Under the pieces are notes generated by a model. It ran no database searches, was not told where the DNA came from, and saw only the letters and a list, made by a program, of their open reading frames with translations. Shown one piece after another: positions 60,517 through 64,000 of a stretch of DNA of 64,000 bases. Source of the stretch: Osedax fenrisi (lineage: Eukaryota; Annelida; Polychaeta; Sabellida; Siboglinidae); the NCBI GenBank assembly GCA_964019155.1, contig OZ025245.1:12820461-12884460 (forward strand). The letters run 5' to 3'. Positions within the stretch are counted from its first letter, which is position 1; each line of letters opens with the position of its first letter. Made by a program: the position numbers and the translations under genes.

Positions 60517-63236
60517 ACGTAATATTTTAAATAACTTAATCAACTTTTAACTAATACACTAAATCTAAAAATGTAAACCATTAACGTTACACTGCGAATA
60601 TATTATGCTTCATTCTCATCATCTTATTAACCGTTTGACATCACTAAATAAACTACCCATTATACATATACATACACATACATACACTTAAAATACATAT
60701 AAACACACACACAAACTCACACATTCATTCACGCATGAATATACAAATACATATGCAACTATATATAAAATCATATACACACACACATTCTACACACAAA
60801 CATACATACATACCCATACATACACACGTTCATAGTACGAGGTGAAAGCAAAGACCTACCCTGAAACTTTACGTATGGTTATGATGATATCATTCAAGAA
60901 CTCAACTCACGGAATGATACGAGAAGACCGCTTCTCTAAGTTGTTGGCTAGGGGTATCTACAATTACGTGATCACGAATATTCCACAGCTAACCACTAAG
61001 ATATATATCTCATTAAAGGTTACACTACATATATGATTAAAATACACTATATATGATATTAATGTAGGGAATATATTTTTAAAATAAACCATATGAAATA
61101 TATAAGTTTATAAATCCGTATGTATATAAATGTATATATGACCTACTTATCGACACCTCATACTCCTACCCTTTCTTCCTCCCCTCCTCCTCCCCTTCCA
61201 CATCATCCTCTTAATACTCCAAATATTCCTATTCCAAATATTCATCCTCCTCCTTCTCGCCATTCTTCACATCCTCCATCTCCTCCCCCTAGTCTGAATT
61301 GAAGGGACACACTACACATACCCAAGTCAACCCCATTATGAGATGGACAGAGATCAAGGACATGTATCTGTCAATACAAGACAGACACAACGTACACATG
61401 TGTGCCTCCTACGTTAAAATTGATCTCGCATACAACCAGAAGATCTCTACCAATGAAAACATCCGATTTCATTATCAGGTATCTACTATAATGTGCTTAA
61501 ATACTAAATTAAAATAGTGTATTTACAATTAGTATTAATATATATATATATATATATCTACATATTTATATATACAAATATTTAATTATTAGTATATATA
61601 TATATATACTTATAATTAAATATTTGTTCAGATTATATATCAAGGAAAGATATTCAAAGTGGGAACATTTAATCTAGATAAGCAGAAAATAAATGCAACT
61701 AAAATGATTGAGGGTTAGTCAGTAAATGTTTGTTCATATATATCTATGCATGTAACTATAATGATTATTTAGTTTTTAAATTATCATGTGTTTAAATGTC
61801 ATTATTTGCATACTGTTCGTAAGTAAAGTGGATTCACTTTAACATATAAACATCTATTTTAACGTATCTAAATGTATATATGCACATACTTTCATGTATA
61901 GTACTACTACATATTCAATTATATATATAACATTTATAGATTATTAATGAAACATGTACAATTTATCATTATTTAATATTTATAATTAGTATGATACATT
62001 TTATTTACTATATATATATTTATATACTATAGTAGAACATTATTATCATATTAGCATGCCCTGTTATTAATATATTCACACATACTTGTACAACATAGAT
62101 GAGACAATGGAAATAGTGTTGATTAACGGTGTTTCCGTGGATCTAGGAGATGCACTATATTCGCGGTTCCAGCTTATTATCTACTATGTGTTTGAAGACA
62201 GAATCATATCTGATTATTTAATAGTCGAACGTGAAAAATGCGTTCAACACAAAGTTTGTTCATCGTAGAACTAGTATTAGTGGTAGTAATACTAATAGTA
62301 GTAGTAGTAGTGGTCATATTTATTATAACTTATTAATAATTTATACATAAATTATATATCCCAAACTTTACTAATTTATTTGAAAAGTCAACTTGATGTT
62401 ATTTATAATTGGTAATGCATATATATATATATATCTATCTATATATAAATTCTTCTAATTAATTATTTTATCAACTTTAATATATATTATTATATTTCCT
62501 TAATCATTTATTAATTTATGTTATAATTCCTCATTTATATACTATTGTAATGCATCATAATTATAATTATTACCCATTTTATGATATATATATAAATAAC
62601 TTAAATTAGTTGTGTTTAAAATAATAAAATACTTATATTTACACTGGATTTTATAATTACCAAGCTTATTTATTATTTAAATAATTAATTTAATTAACAA
62701 TAGTTATTATAGTTTATAATACCTAATGAAAATACTATGATCTACTACTTATACCAGGTGAAATTAACGTCTGGAAAAAGATATAAAACTGGTCAGAAAT
62801 TGAAATTTAGATTGAGCGCTAGACCGGATTCTCTGTGTTCTCTGTCAGTTGTGGATAAAAGTTTAAATATCCTAGCGGGCCAAACTGATTATGCCGAATT
62901 AATTCGCAAACAGGTTTATGTTTTAGTAATACATGTTAGTGTATGTAGTTATATATATATAGCTTAGTAGAACATTTAATAGATGGAAGGAGAGAGATCC
63001 TGGGTTCAACTCCAGGTAGTTCTTTTTTTCAAGAATTTAATCCATTTTAACATAAAATGCAAACAATGTTGTTATTATTTATATCATATTTTTCCCTAAA
63101 AGTTATTCATAACATGTACAAAACTATGCTTTATTGATGAATTCATTTATATCTGTTGTTTCTATTATATATACCATTATTATATATACAGATTAAAGAA
63201 AATCTGGCCAAATTGGATACATCTGGTGTTCAAAGA
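32025..63236 (+). CDS. Gene B: A2M/TEP family gene, 5' part, about 16 exons
   Basis: A spliced gene of the alpha-2-macroglobulin/C3/TEP/CD109 family. These are large secreted or surface-anchored proteins, usually 1400-1800 residues, that trap proteases or tag surfaces. Visible exons join in phase to about 600 residues: signal peptide, MG1, the FIQTDKPIYKP hallmark, MG2 (LGTWSIEF), the EYVLPTFE start of MG3, MG4 with FKPGFDK, MG5, and MG6 with SLCSLSVVDKS. Introns 1 and 4 are very long and full of repeats, whereas exons 10 to 16 are tightly spaced. The bait region and thioester GCGEQ lie off the window, so whether it is an inhibitor or a thioester opsonin is open. Upstream regulation: E-box, forkhead and CCAAT motifs. 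Confidence 0.92.
32440..32503. repeat. (TA)n tract
   Basis: About 60 bp of uninterrupted TA preceded by CA-rich sequence. Confidence 0.95.
32880..33180. other. GC-balanced patch with hairpins, identity unknown
   Basis: A stretch of balanced base composition in AT-rich surroundings. It contains the stem-loop CAAGGACACCTTTGTCCTTG (32940-32959) and an inverted pair ACAGGTGAAGAGCA (33111) / TGCTCTTCACTTGT (33162). No protein frame and no tRNA fold recognised; possibly a SINE or foldback remnant. Confidence 0.45.
34850..35785. repeat. 12-bp minisatellite (TATGTGTGTGGG)n with TATGAGTGTGGG variant
   Basis: About 75 units. Two main unit types, TATGTGTGTGGG and TATGAGTGTGGG, are intermixed, with local expansions of GTGT. 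Long open frames (Tyr-Pro-His/Ser-rich or Met-Cys-Val-Gly) on both strands follow from the 12-bp period and are not genes. GGG runs every 12 bases and alternating GT make G-quadruplex or Z-DNA formation conceivable. Confidence 0.96.
35958..36040. repeat. (TA)n followed by (TG)n
   Basis: About 60 bp TA then about 20 bp TG, a compound dinucleotide repeat. Confidence 0.95.
36116..36272. mobile_element. Foldback MITE, about 157 bp
   Basis: TTATCTCATCTGCTACGTTA at the left end and its reverse complement at the right end, with an interior of TATAGCC/GGCTATA palindromes. The arms can pair over most of the length. No coding capacity. Confidence 0.85.
36569..39310 (-). CDS. LINE ORF2: endonuclease and reverse transcriptase
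   Basis: Starting at ATG 39310, about 913 codons without a stop. Endonuclease (about residues 1-230): LVSLNCNGFKNKV, FCFQEHWL (catalytic Glu), CIIGDFNSNI and ISDHHPLVIV. RT (about 450-750): KSVGPDGISIEH, SNYRPICISNIICKLIEKVI, NQFGFKKNLGTEM, FLDASKAFDKINHNILF (Asp), NGVRQGGILSPLLFNIYTNP and LCYADDTALF (catalytic YADD). The C-terminus is short with no RNase H. ORF1's TGA lies two bases before this ATG (TGATAATG), suggesting translation by termination-reinitiation. All key residues are present, so the enzyme may be functional. Confidence 0.94.
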   Translation of the reverse strand: MNSSDKLNLVSLNCNGFKNKVNFILNSYPTIDLFCFQEHWLPSEECSIFNTNNPQYCGYGNASFDNTKLRIGRPFGGVGFMWKKVLDKHVTIVNSTYDWLICIRLFDFYIINIYLPYESPNNIDLFEDRLVKLFLYCELLNTSNFCIIGDFNSNISNHNSKFSNILLKYCTDTNIVMSDKIILNSDSYTCVSSAWKSCSWLDHILSTHNMHTSIIDIKIDYDFIISDHHPLVIVIRQNNVPRSLFNKCVTHKIIKWNRLNRNQILKYNIDTKVELCILINHIYSFDINHNYSEYLYNSLINILLKCSKDICFESNNSKYARSEWNSIVKEKHCIARSYYLTWIQNKKPLAGICYDNMVNARKHFKYELRHSKLLCKQIEADNIALNIISDRNNFWKLISNNLKKKSSIPNNIENAHGIADVTKFWFDNFNDIFNSTNSIPYPYNKINVNEIVYTNTVEISSIIDSIKGGKSVGPDGISIEHISNSNSLIIQVIVLLINNMLHHSYFPKKLILSYILPIIKNKNKRSNDSSNYRPICISNIICKLIEKVIYNRISSLLVTLDNQFGFKKNLGTEMCVFALKQYLKDYYNNNTNIFVAFLDASKAFDKINHNILFHRLKDNNVPSYIINFLNYWYRNQRIYIKWGDNTSNSFPVSNGVRQGGILSPLLFNIYTNPMIVKLNQIKSGYCLNGKIINNLCYADDTALFSPSLRGLQLLINCCEEFAGHNFITYNIDKSVILPIYYGSSIHNPVKLYIGNTLLNVVKAYKYLGHWISEDLSDDIDIYNNIKQLYKQSYMIANNFSHCSKATKIILFKSFVSNIYLSSIWLPNRANMQKIKVAYNNAYRIVMKYKRRNSASLMFLYDNVNNLTIKLRKSYNSLYQRIRNSRNSLIIQLYYYNILCPSQLFTLWYKSVFR
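39313..40312 (-). pseudogene. LINE ORF1, one frameshift
   Basis: ATG at 40312 opens an N-terminal piece, NERKIIVNELLCYCVNARET through GYFEINELTLARD, typical of ORF1 N-termini in this group, that stops at TAG 40169-40171. The rest, EILTSDIYIKNILDKSE onward to 39313, is in another frame overlapping it near 40186. The C-terminal domain RRYHLFLSRINIDVTIESI ... SFKVSLMIDN ... WPSGILIKRF resembles the RNA-binding domain of LINE ORF1 proteins. With the shift, this copy's ORF1 product is probably defective unless frameshifting or initiation at an internal codon occurs. Confidence 0.75.
40868..41382. mobile_element. Foldback element with about 130-bp terminal inverted repeats
   Basis: Left arm ATTTTATATTAATGATAAAG through TCCATTACAATGCCAGTGAT and ATGGTACAT-type sequence to CCATTCTAAAG; right arm is its imperfect reverse complement ending ATCATTAATATAAAAT. 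The interior contains repeated GGTATCC and GGAAATA palindromes. No transposase. Confidence 0.88.
41474..41624. repeat. GC-rich minisatellite (GGTGCGAGGTGCT)n
   Basis: Variable units of GGTGCGAGGTGCT/GGTGCGAGGTGC. The open frames across it (Ala/Arg/Val or His/Ser/Thr-rich) are repeat artefacts. Lies about 340 bp before gene B exon 2. Confidence 0.93.
41852..41998 (+). repeat. Tandem duplication of the exon 2 splice acceptor
   Basis: Two units (41852-41921 and 41922-41998) each begin CTACTAACACC, have a C-rich tract, an acceptor (CTCTCACAG / CTCTCGCAG) and the first about 33 bases of exon 2, ending TGGATAGG. The second unit has a 7-bp insertion in the C-rich tract and runs on into the full exon. 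Confidence 0.95.
41966..42126 (+). CDS. Gene B exon 2: MG1 domain
   Basis: Acceptor CGCAG, donor GTACGT, phase 2 to 1. Joined to exon 1 it reads RTIITVPNWIGNGDAFNVSV then LFNDRIREVMKVEVTLSDKH and LQPPFG. This is the N-terminal MG strand pattern of A2M proteins. An upstream duplicate acceptor (41885-41889) could be used alternatively; it would read through the C-rich spacer. Confidence 0.9.
42545..42740. mobile_element. Foldback-like element with AACCCTTTAGT motifs
   Basis: CACTGTTAAAAAAAACCC at the left, then AACCTTTTA, AAAGGGTTT, AAAGGGTTTAG, TAAAGGGTTTGG and AACCTTTAG in both orientations. Ends not sharply defined. Confidence 0.5.
42886..42913. repeat. 28-bp perfect palindrome
   Basis: CCTCCTATAACCTC followed by its reverse complement GAGGTTATAGGAGG. 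Lies about 45 bp before SINE copy 3. Confidence 0.95.
42960..43346 (+). mobile_element. tRNA-derived SINE, copy 3 (most complete)
   Basis: Head: GTTGGTGGATAAGG (A-box region) and GGGTTCGAGCCCC (B box, 43029-43041), spaced as in a tRNA promoter, then CGGACC. Body: TGATCTTATATAATTCTGTA, GAACGGCTTCGAAGGG, TTAGAGCCATGTG. Tail: CATCTTTGATCCTGGATG, TAATCCACTAAAAAAACAAA. Copies at 9868, 20214 and 59387 share the same order. Confidence 0.85.
43525..43647. repeat. 12-bp array (ATGAGTCACTGT)n with AP-1-like sites
   Basis: About ten units. Five contain an exact TGAGTCA or TGACTCA, the AP-1 consensus; others read TGCGTCA, TGAGTTA, TTAGTCA or TGAGTAA. Intron 2 of gene B. Confidence 0.93.
44184..44271. 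repeat. (TA)n tract, about 88 bp
   Basis: Uninterrupted TA repeat followed by an (AAT)n tract at 44300-44328. Confidence 0.95.
44517..44718 (+). repeat. 20-bp array carrying ten CACGTGAC boxes, next to exon 3
   Basis: Units of the type CTATCTACACACTCACGTGA. CACGTGAC begins at 44524, 44544, 44562, 44582, 44602, 44622, 44642, 44662, 44682 and 44710. The last box is within about 30 bp of the exon 3 acceptor. The same eight bases form the core of the promoter E-box. Confidence 0.93.
44736..44855 (+). CDS. Gene B exon 3: MG1/MG2 junction with FIQTDKPIYKP
   Basis: Encodes VSNSDQSYRFDQIQAIVVRD then EHYLNLFIQTDKPIYKPSDT. FIQTDKPIYKPxxT is the hallmark of A2M/TEP/C3 proteins at the start of MG2. The end at a GTTAGT donor (44856) is good. 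The start is less sure: ACAAG at 44731-44735 keeps the phase (1 to 1), whereas the nearer-consensus CCAG at 44725-44728 would introduce a stop. Confidence 0.92.
45229..45310. repeat. 41-bp direct duplication
   Basis: GTGTCGTAGGGGAGGCCTGT followed by CAATTATGTGACACTTTCAC occurs twice in a row with one substitution (GGCC/GACC). Confidence 0.95.
45573..46016 (+). mobile_element. 5'-truncated LINE copy matching 36455-36900
   Basis: The last 83 codons of LINE ORF2 (ending QLFTLWYKSVFR) and the whole 3' UTR match the full-length element residue for residue, with the (AAAT)n tail. It begins abruptly after (TA)n at 45541-45572 and is followed by (TA)n at 46016-46058, so it landed in a TA microsatellite. 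Confidence 0.95.
48177..48235 (+). CDS. Gene B exon 4: MG2 segment
   Basis: Acceptor TTTGTACAG, donor GTTAAA, 59 nt, phase 1 to 0. With the last base of exon 3 it reads LKIRVLVTDTNLRPLQNDDK, the strand that follows the FIQTDKP hallmark. Closely matches gene A exon 4, and the intron flanks match too. Confidence 0.9.
49741..50137. repeat. 47-bp minisatellite, about 8.4 units
   Basis: Each unit starts TAACATTACTATTACGTCAT and continues CTAGATATAACTC, ATGTAAGTACGAG. Period is 47 bp throughout (starts at 49741, 49788, 49835 and so on to 50117). Each unit has one TTACGTCA, a CRE-like half-palindrome, and an AACTC...GAGTT inverted pair. Units differ at two positions (CATG/CTTG and GAGAT/GAGTT). Confidence 0.96.
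53090..53715. mobile_element. Foldback/MITE-like element, about 620 bp
   Basis: Left end TTTCACACCAACTCGAACG followed by AATTATTAACTCTAATAATTA; right end is the near reverse complement (TAATTAGTAGAGTTAATAAT, CGTTCGAGTTGGTGTGAAA). A third partial copy of the motif (TTTCACACCGCCTCG) is at 53173. AT-rich core, no frame. Confidence 0.82.
54023..54535. mobile_element. hAT-like MITE with 8-bp target duplication
   Basis: Termini CAGAGTTG and CAACTCTG are perfect inverted repeats; flanks are CTATATAT on both sides (54015-54022 and 54536-54543), an exact 8-bp duplication as made by hAT transposases. The interior consists of AAAAAAATC-type repeats and a tandemly duplicated block of about 130 bp (54126-54257 and 54299-54430). 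No transposase frame, so it depends on an element elsewhere. Confidence 0.93.
54618..54665 (-). mobile_element. LINE 3' tail remnant, (TTCAA)n end
   Basis: (TA)n followed by TTGAATTGAATTGAATTGAA, the same 3' terminus as the LINE ends at 24043 and 27531, then ATGGTTTATTGAGAAGAAAT. Very short insertion. Confidence 0.6.
55112..55202 (+). CDS. Gene B exon 5: MG2 continuation
   Basis: Acceptor AAAACAG, donor GTAAAT, 91 nt, phase 0 to 1. Encodes EYILDIKNGKNDIIKRVYKN then ADKEQKYEDY. It fits the MG2 stretch where family members have D-x-x-GNxIxxW-like sequence. The call depends on phase agreement with exons 4 and 6. Confidence 0.78.
55203..56783. other. Gene B intron 5
   Basis: AT-rich, no exon or mobile element recognised; short CTCCTCC-rich pyrimidine tract just before exon 6. 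Confidence 0.55.
56784..56912 (+). CDS. Gene B exon 6: MG2 end
   Basis: Acceptor CAATTAG, donor GTTTGT, phase 1 to 1. Encodes GMLEFSYLIPSYANLGTWSI then EFTKHTAGDKTYSVTKSFDV and KEY. The LGTWSIEF block and the SFDVKEY end match the A2M MG2-to-MG3 boundary. More GC-rich than its flanks. Confidence 0.93.
57638..57710 (+). CDS. Gene B exon 7: MG3 start (VLPTFE)
   Basis: Acceptor CTAACAG, donor GTTAGA, phase 1 to 2. Joined to exon 6 it reads KEYVLPTFEANITGVVENNT then FHGRACA. EYVLPxFE is a strong family signature. Confidence 0.9.
57971..58075. repeat. (TA)n tract framed by GATATATC palindrome
   Basis: AGATATATCATATA, about 80 bp of TA, then TATATGATATATCT: a self-complementary tract in intron 7. 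Confidence 0.92.
58264..58303 (+). CDS. Gene B exon 8: MG3 strand YTFNENVNGYAF
   Basis: Acceptor CGTCAG, phase 2 in. Encodes IYTFNENVNGYAFIV, matching the YTYGKPVxGxA block of relatives. The donor is ambiguous: GTAGAT at 58304 is used here; GTTAGC at 58322 would add six residues in the same phase. Confidence 0.8.
59030..59073 (+). CDS. Gene B exon 9 (tentative)
   Basis: Between ACTCGAG and GTACGA, 44 nt, phase 0 to 2, encoding DGCTNITFTLLRGR. It is the only open segment I found that converts the phase 0 of exon 8 to the phase 2 needed by exon 10. No motif supports it on its own; a different exon could take its place. Confidence 0.4.
59387..59505 (+). mobile_element. SINE, copy 4 (internal fragment)
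   Basis: AAGTGACATTATATAATTGT and GAACGGCTTCGAAGAGATAT followed by ATAGCCATGT match the body of copy 3. Both the tRNA head and the tail are missing. It ends in (TA)n. Confidence 0.72.
59580..59799 (+). CDS. Gene B exon 10: MG4
   Basis: Acceptor ATATTAG, donor GTTTAA, phase 2 to 0. Encodes TYVRPSINSIDNSSLPQGQS, later WSGYVNNQGRYIGDSRTSEV and NPWFKPGFDKIIK. The FKPGF block just before the domain boundary is typical for MG4 in this family. Confidence 0.87.
60836..61018 (+). CDS. Gene B exon 11: MG5
   Basis: Acceptor TTCATAG, donor GTTACA, 61 codons, phase 0 to 0. Encodes YEVKAKTYPETLRMVMMISF through RFSKLLARGIYNYVITNIPQ to TKIYISLK. The G-x-Y-x-Y-x-I-x-x-IP pattern fits the end of an MG domain. 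Confidence 0.88.
61305..61478 (+). CDS. Gene B exon 12: MG6 start
   Basis: Acceptor TTGAAG after a long CTCC-rich pyrimidine tract (61150-61290), donor GTATCT, 58 codons, phase 0 to 0. Encodes GHTTHTQVNPIMRWTEIKDM, YLSIQDRHNVHMCASYVKID and ENIRFHYQ. The YLSIQ block is typical of this region. Confidence 0.88.
61632..61713 (+). CDS. Gene B exon 13: MG6 continuation
   Basis: Acceptor TTCAG, donor GTTAGT, phase 0 to 1. Encodes IIYQGKIFKVGTFNLDKQKI then NATKMIE, corresponding to the xxRGxIxxxG block of relatives. Confidence 0.87.
62099..62253 (+). CDS. Gene B exon 14: MG6
   Basis: Acceptor ACATAG, donor GTTTGT, phase 1 to 0. Encodes DETMEIVLINGVSVDLGDAL, YSRFQLIIYYVFEDRIISDY and LIVEREKCVQHK. 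The LIIYYVF-D-IISDYLIVE pattern is a clear A2M-family MG6 signature. Confidence 0.92.
62758..62913 (+). CDS. Gene B exon 15: SLSVVDKS block
   Basis: Acceptor TACCAG, donor GTTTAT, 52 codons, phase 0 to 0. Encodes VKLTSGKRYKTGQKLKFRLS, ARPDSLCSLSVVDKSLNILA and YAELIRKQ. SLCSLSVVDKS is the conserved motif ahead of the bait region in A2M/TEP proteins. Confidence 0.94.
62960..63025 (+). other. tRNA-like remnant followed by T-run
   Basis: GGGTTCAACTCC resembles a tRNA B box and is followed by TTTTTTT, a possible RNA polymerase III stop. No complete cloverleaf can be drawn and the T-stem pairing is imperfect, so this is at most a SINE remnant in intron 15. Confidence 0.3.
63192..63236 (+). CDS. 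Gene B exon 16 (3' limit uncertain)
   Basis: Acceptor ATATACAG, in phase 0. Encodes IKENLAKLDTSGVQR up to a GTAACG donor at 63237. The frame stays open to a TAA at about 63287, so a later donor is possible. Corresponds to the short helix-like segment after VVDKS in relatives. Confidence 0.7.
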
Positions 63237-64000
63237 GTAACGTATAATACAAAAGGAAACACTGACTGTATTGCTCAAAGTTTATAATTTATCTAAAATT
63301 AACATCTCATATATTATTTAAATATATATCATTTATATATAATACTTTTTTTATTGTTAGTGTATAGTATTTATAGTATTTAGAGAGGGGGAGAGACTCC
63401 ATCTCTTCATACAGCCTTCAATCCATCTCTTCATACCTAGCTCCTTTAAGGGTCGGCAAAATATATGATTTTTGAAATAAATATATTATAAAAAATCTGT
63501 ATATTTAATATATTATCTTTAAAATTATATTAGGCTAGATGCATATAGTAAATATAGTGTCGTAAATAAGCATTTATAAATATAATCGTATAAAAATAAT
63601 ATTAAATATTTATATATTTATTTAAAATTGATATTACTTCTCTATATTTTTAAACATAATTTTGATTGTTTGAATATCCAAAATTGTTGTCCTATTTGAT
63701 AAATATATATGAACCTTCCGTACTATTTATAATAAAGAACTCAATATATATTAAGTATAATCTAAAAGTATTATTTGTTACTTAAAATTCCTGTAAATTA
63801 ATGGCAATTTTATTATTTTAAAAGTATGTTAAAATGAGTGTTTTATAGGTCTTATCTCATCGTCATATAAATATAATATAAAAAATATATATATATAGAT
63901 TTAAATGTAATTAATAAGGCTTACAAAATTGAGTGATTCTCTTATTTATTTCAAATTTTATCGTACTTTTTGTAAAAAATAAATCTCCTATCTTCACCAT
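63237..64000. other. Gene B intron 16 to window edge
   Basis: AT-rich with a short direct duplication of CCATCTCTTCATAC (63399 and 63423). No exon recognised before the window ends. Confidence 0.5.

Noticed and set aside
62960..63010. Functional tRNA gene
   Set aside because: Only a B-box-like word and a T-run are present; the acceptor, D and anticodon arms cannot be formed.

Overview
The window is nuclear DNA from an AT-rich animal genome. Evidence: spliced genes with GT-AG introns of 0.1 to 10 kb, several non-LTR retrotransposon (LINE) families, tRNA-derived SINEs, many non-autonomous foldback elements, very abundant (TA)n tracts, and one 200-N assembly gap (2834-3033). Alpha-2-macroglobulin/thioester-protein (A2M/TEP) family genes fit a metazoan. 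Nothing looks vertebrate-specific, and I cannot name the species.

The only host genes I can support are two A2M/TEP paralogues arranged head to head. Gene A is on the minus strand: exon 1 at 9650-9741, exon 2 at 4193-4350, exon 4 at 2665-2723, and it runs off the left edge. Gene B is on the plus strand: exon 1 at 32025-32113, then about 15 further exons to 63236, and it runs off the right edge. Joined in phase, the gene B exons give roughly 600 residues covering the signal peptide and the first macroglobulin (MG) domains. They include the family hallmark FIQTDKPIYKP and the later SLSVVDKS block. The bait, CUB, thioester and receptor-binding parts lie outside the window. Exon 1, exon 4 and about 115 bp of promoter are nearly the same in A and B but inverted, whereas exon 2 is only about half identical. 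Both promoters keep a CCAAT box, a forkhead-type GTAAACA and the palindrome GTCACGTGAC about 40 bp before the ATG.

Region by region. 1-2060: a 1.9-kb (TAC)n array. 2061-9741: gene A exons in a background of LINE debris, the gap, foldback elements and a 338-bp tandem duplication. 9742-32024: the 22-kb interval between the two genes, almost entirely nested transposons. It holds a SINE at the gene A promoter edge, a 19-bp satellite, a CR1-like LINE inside a foldback element inside another inverted-repeat element, and several other LINEs. 32025-41965: gene B intron 1, with a 12-bp GT-rich minisatellite and a nearly full-length LINE with a 913-codon ORF2 open from its ATG. 41966-55111: gene B exons 2 to 4 with large introns carrying minisatellites built from transcription-factor-like motifs, a truncated LINE copy matching the full-length one, and a hAT-like MITE with a clean 8-bp target duplication. 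55112-64000: densely spaced gene B exons 5 to 16.

No cellular rRNA gene, functional tRNA, CRISPR array or prokaryotic operon was seen. The most noteworthy signals are the mirrored A2M pair with mosaic exon divergence, the shared promoter module, an intronic array of ten CACGTGAC boxes abutting exon 3, an apparently undescribed SINE family, and a group of foldback elements each built from arrays of its own short motif.
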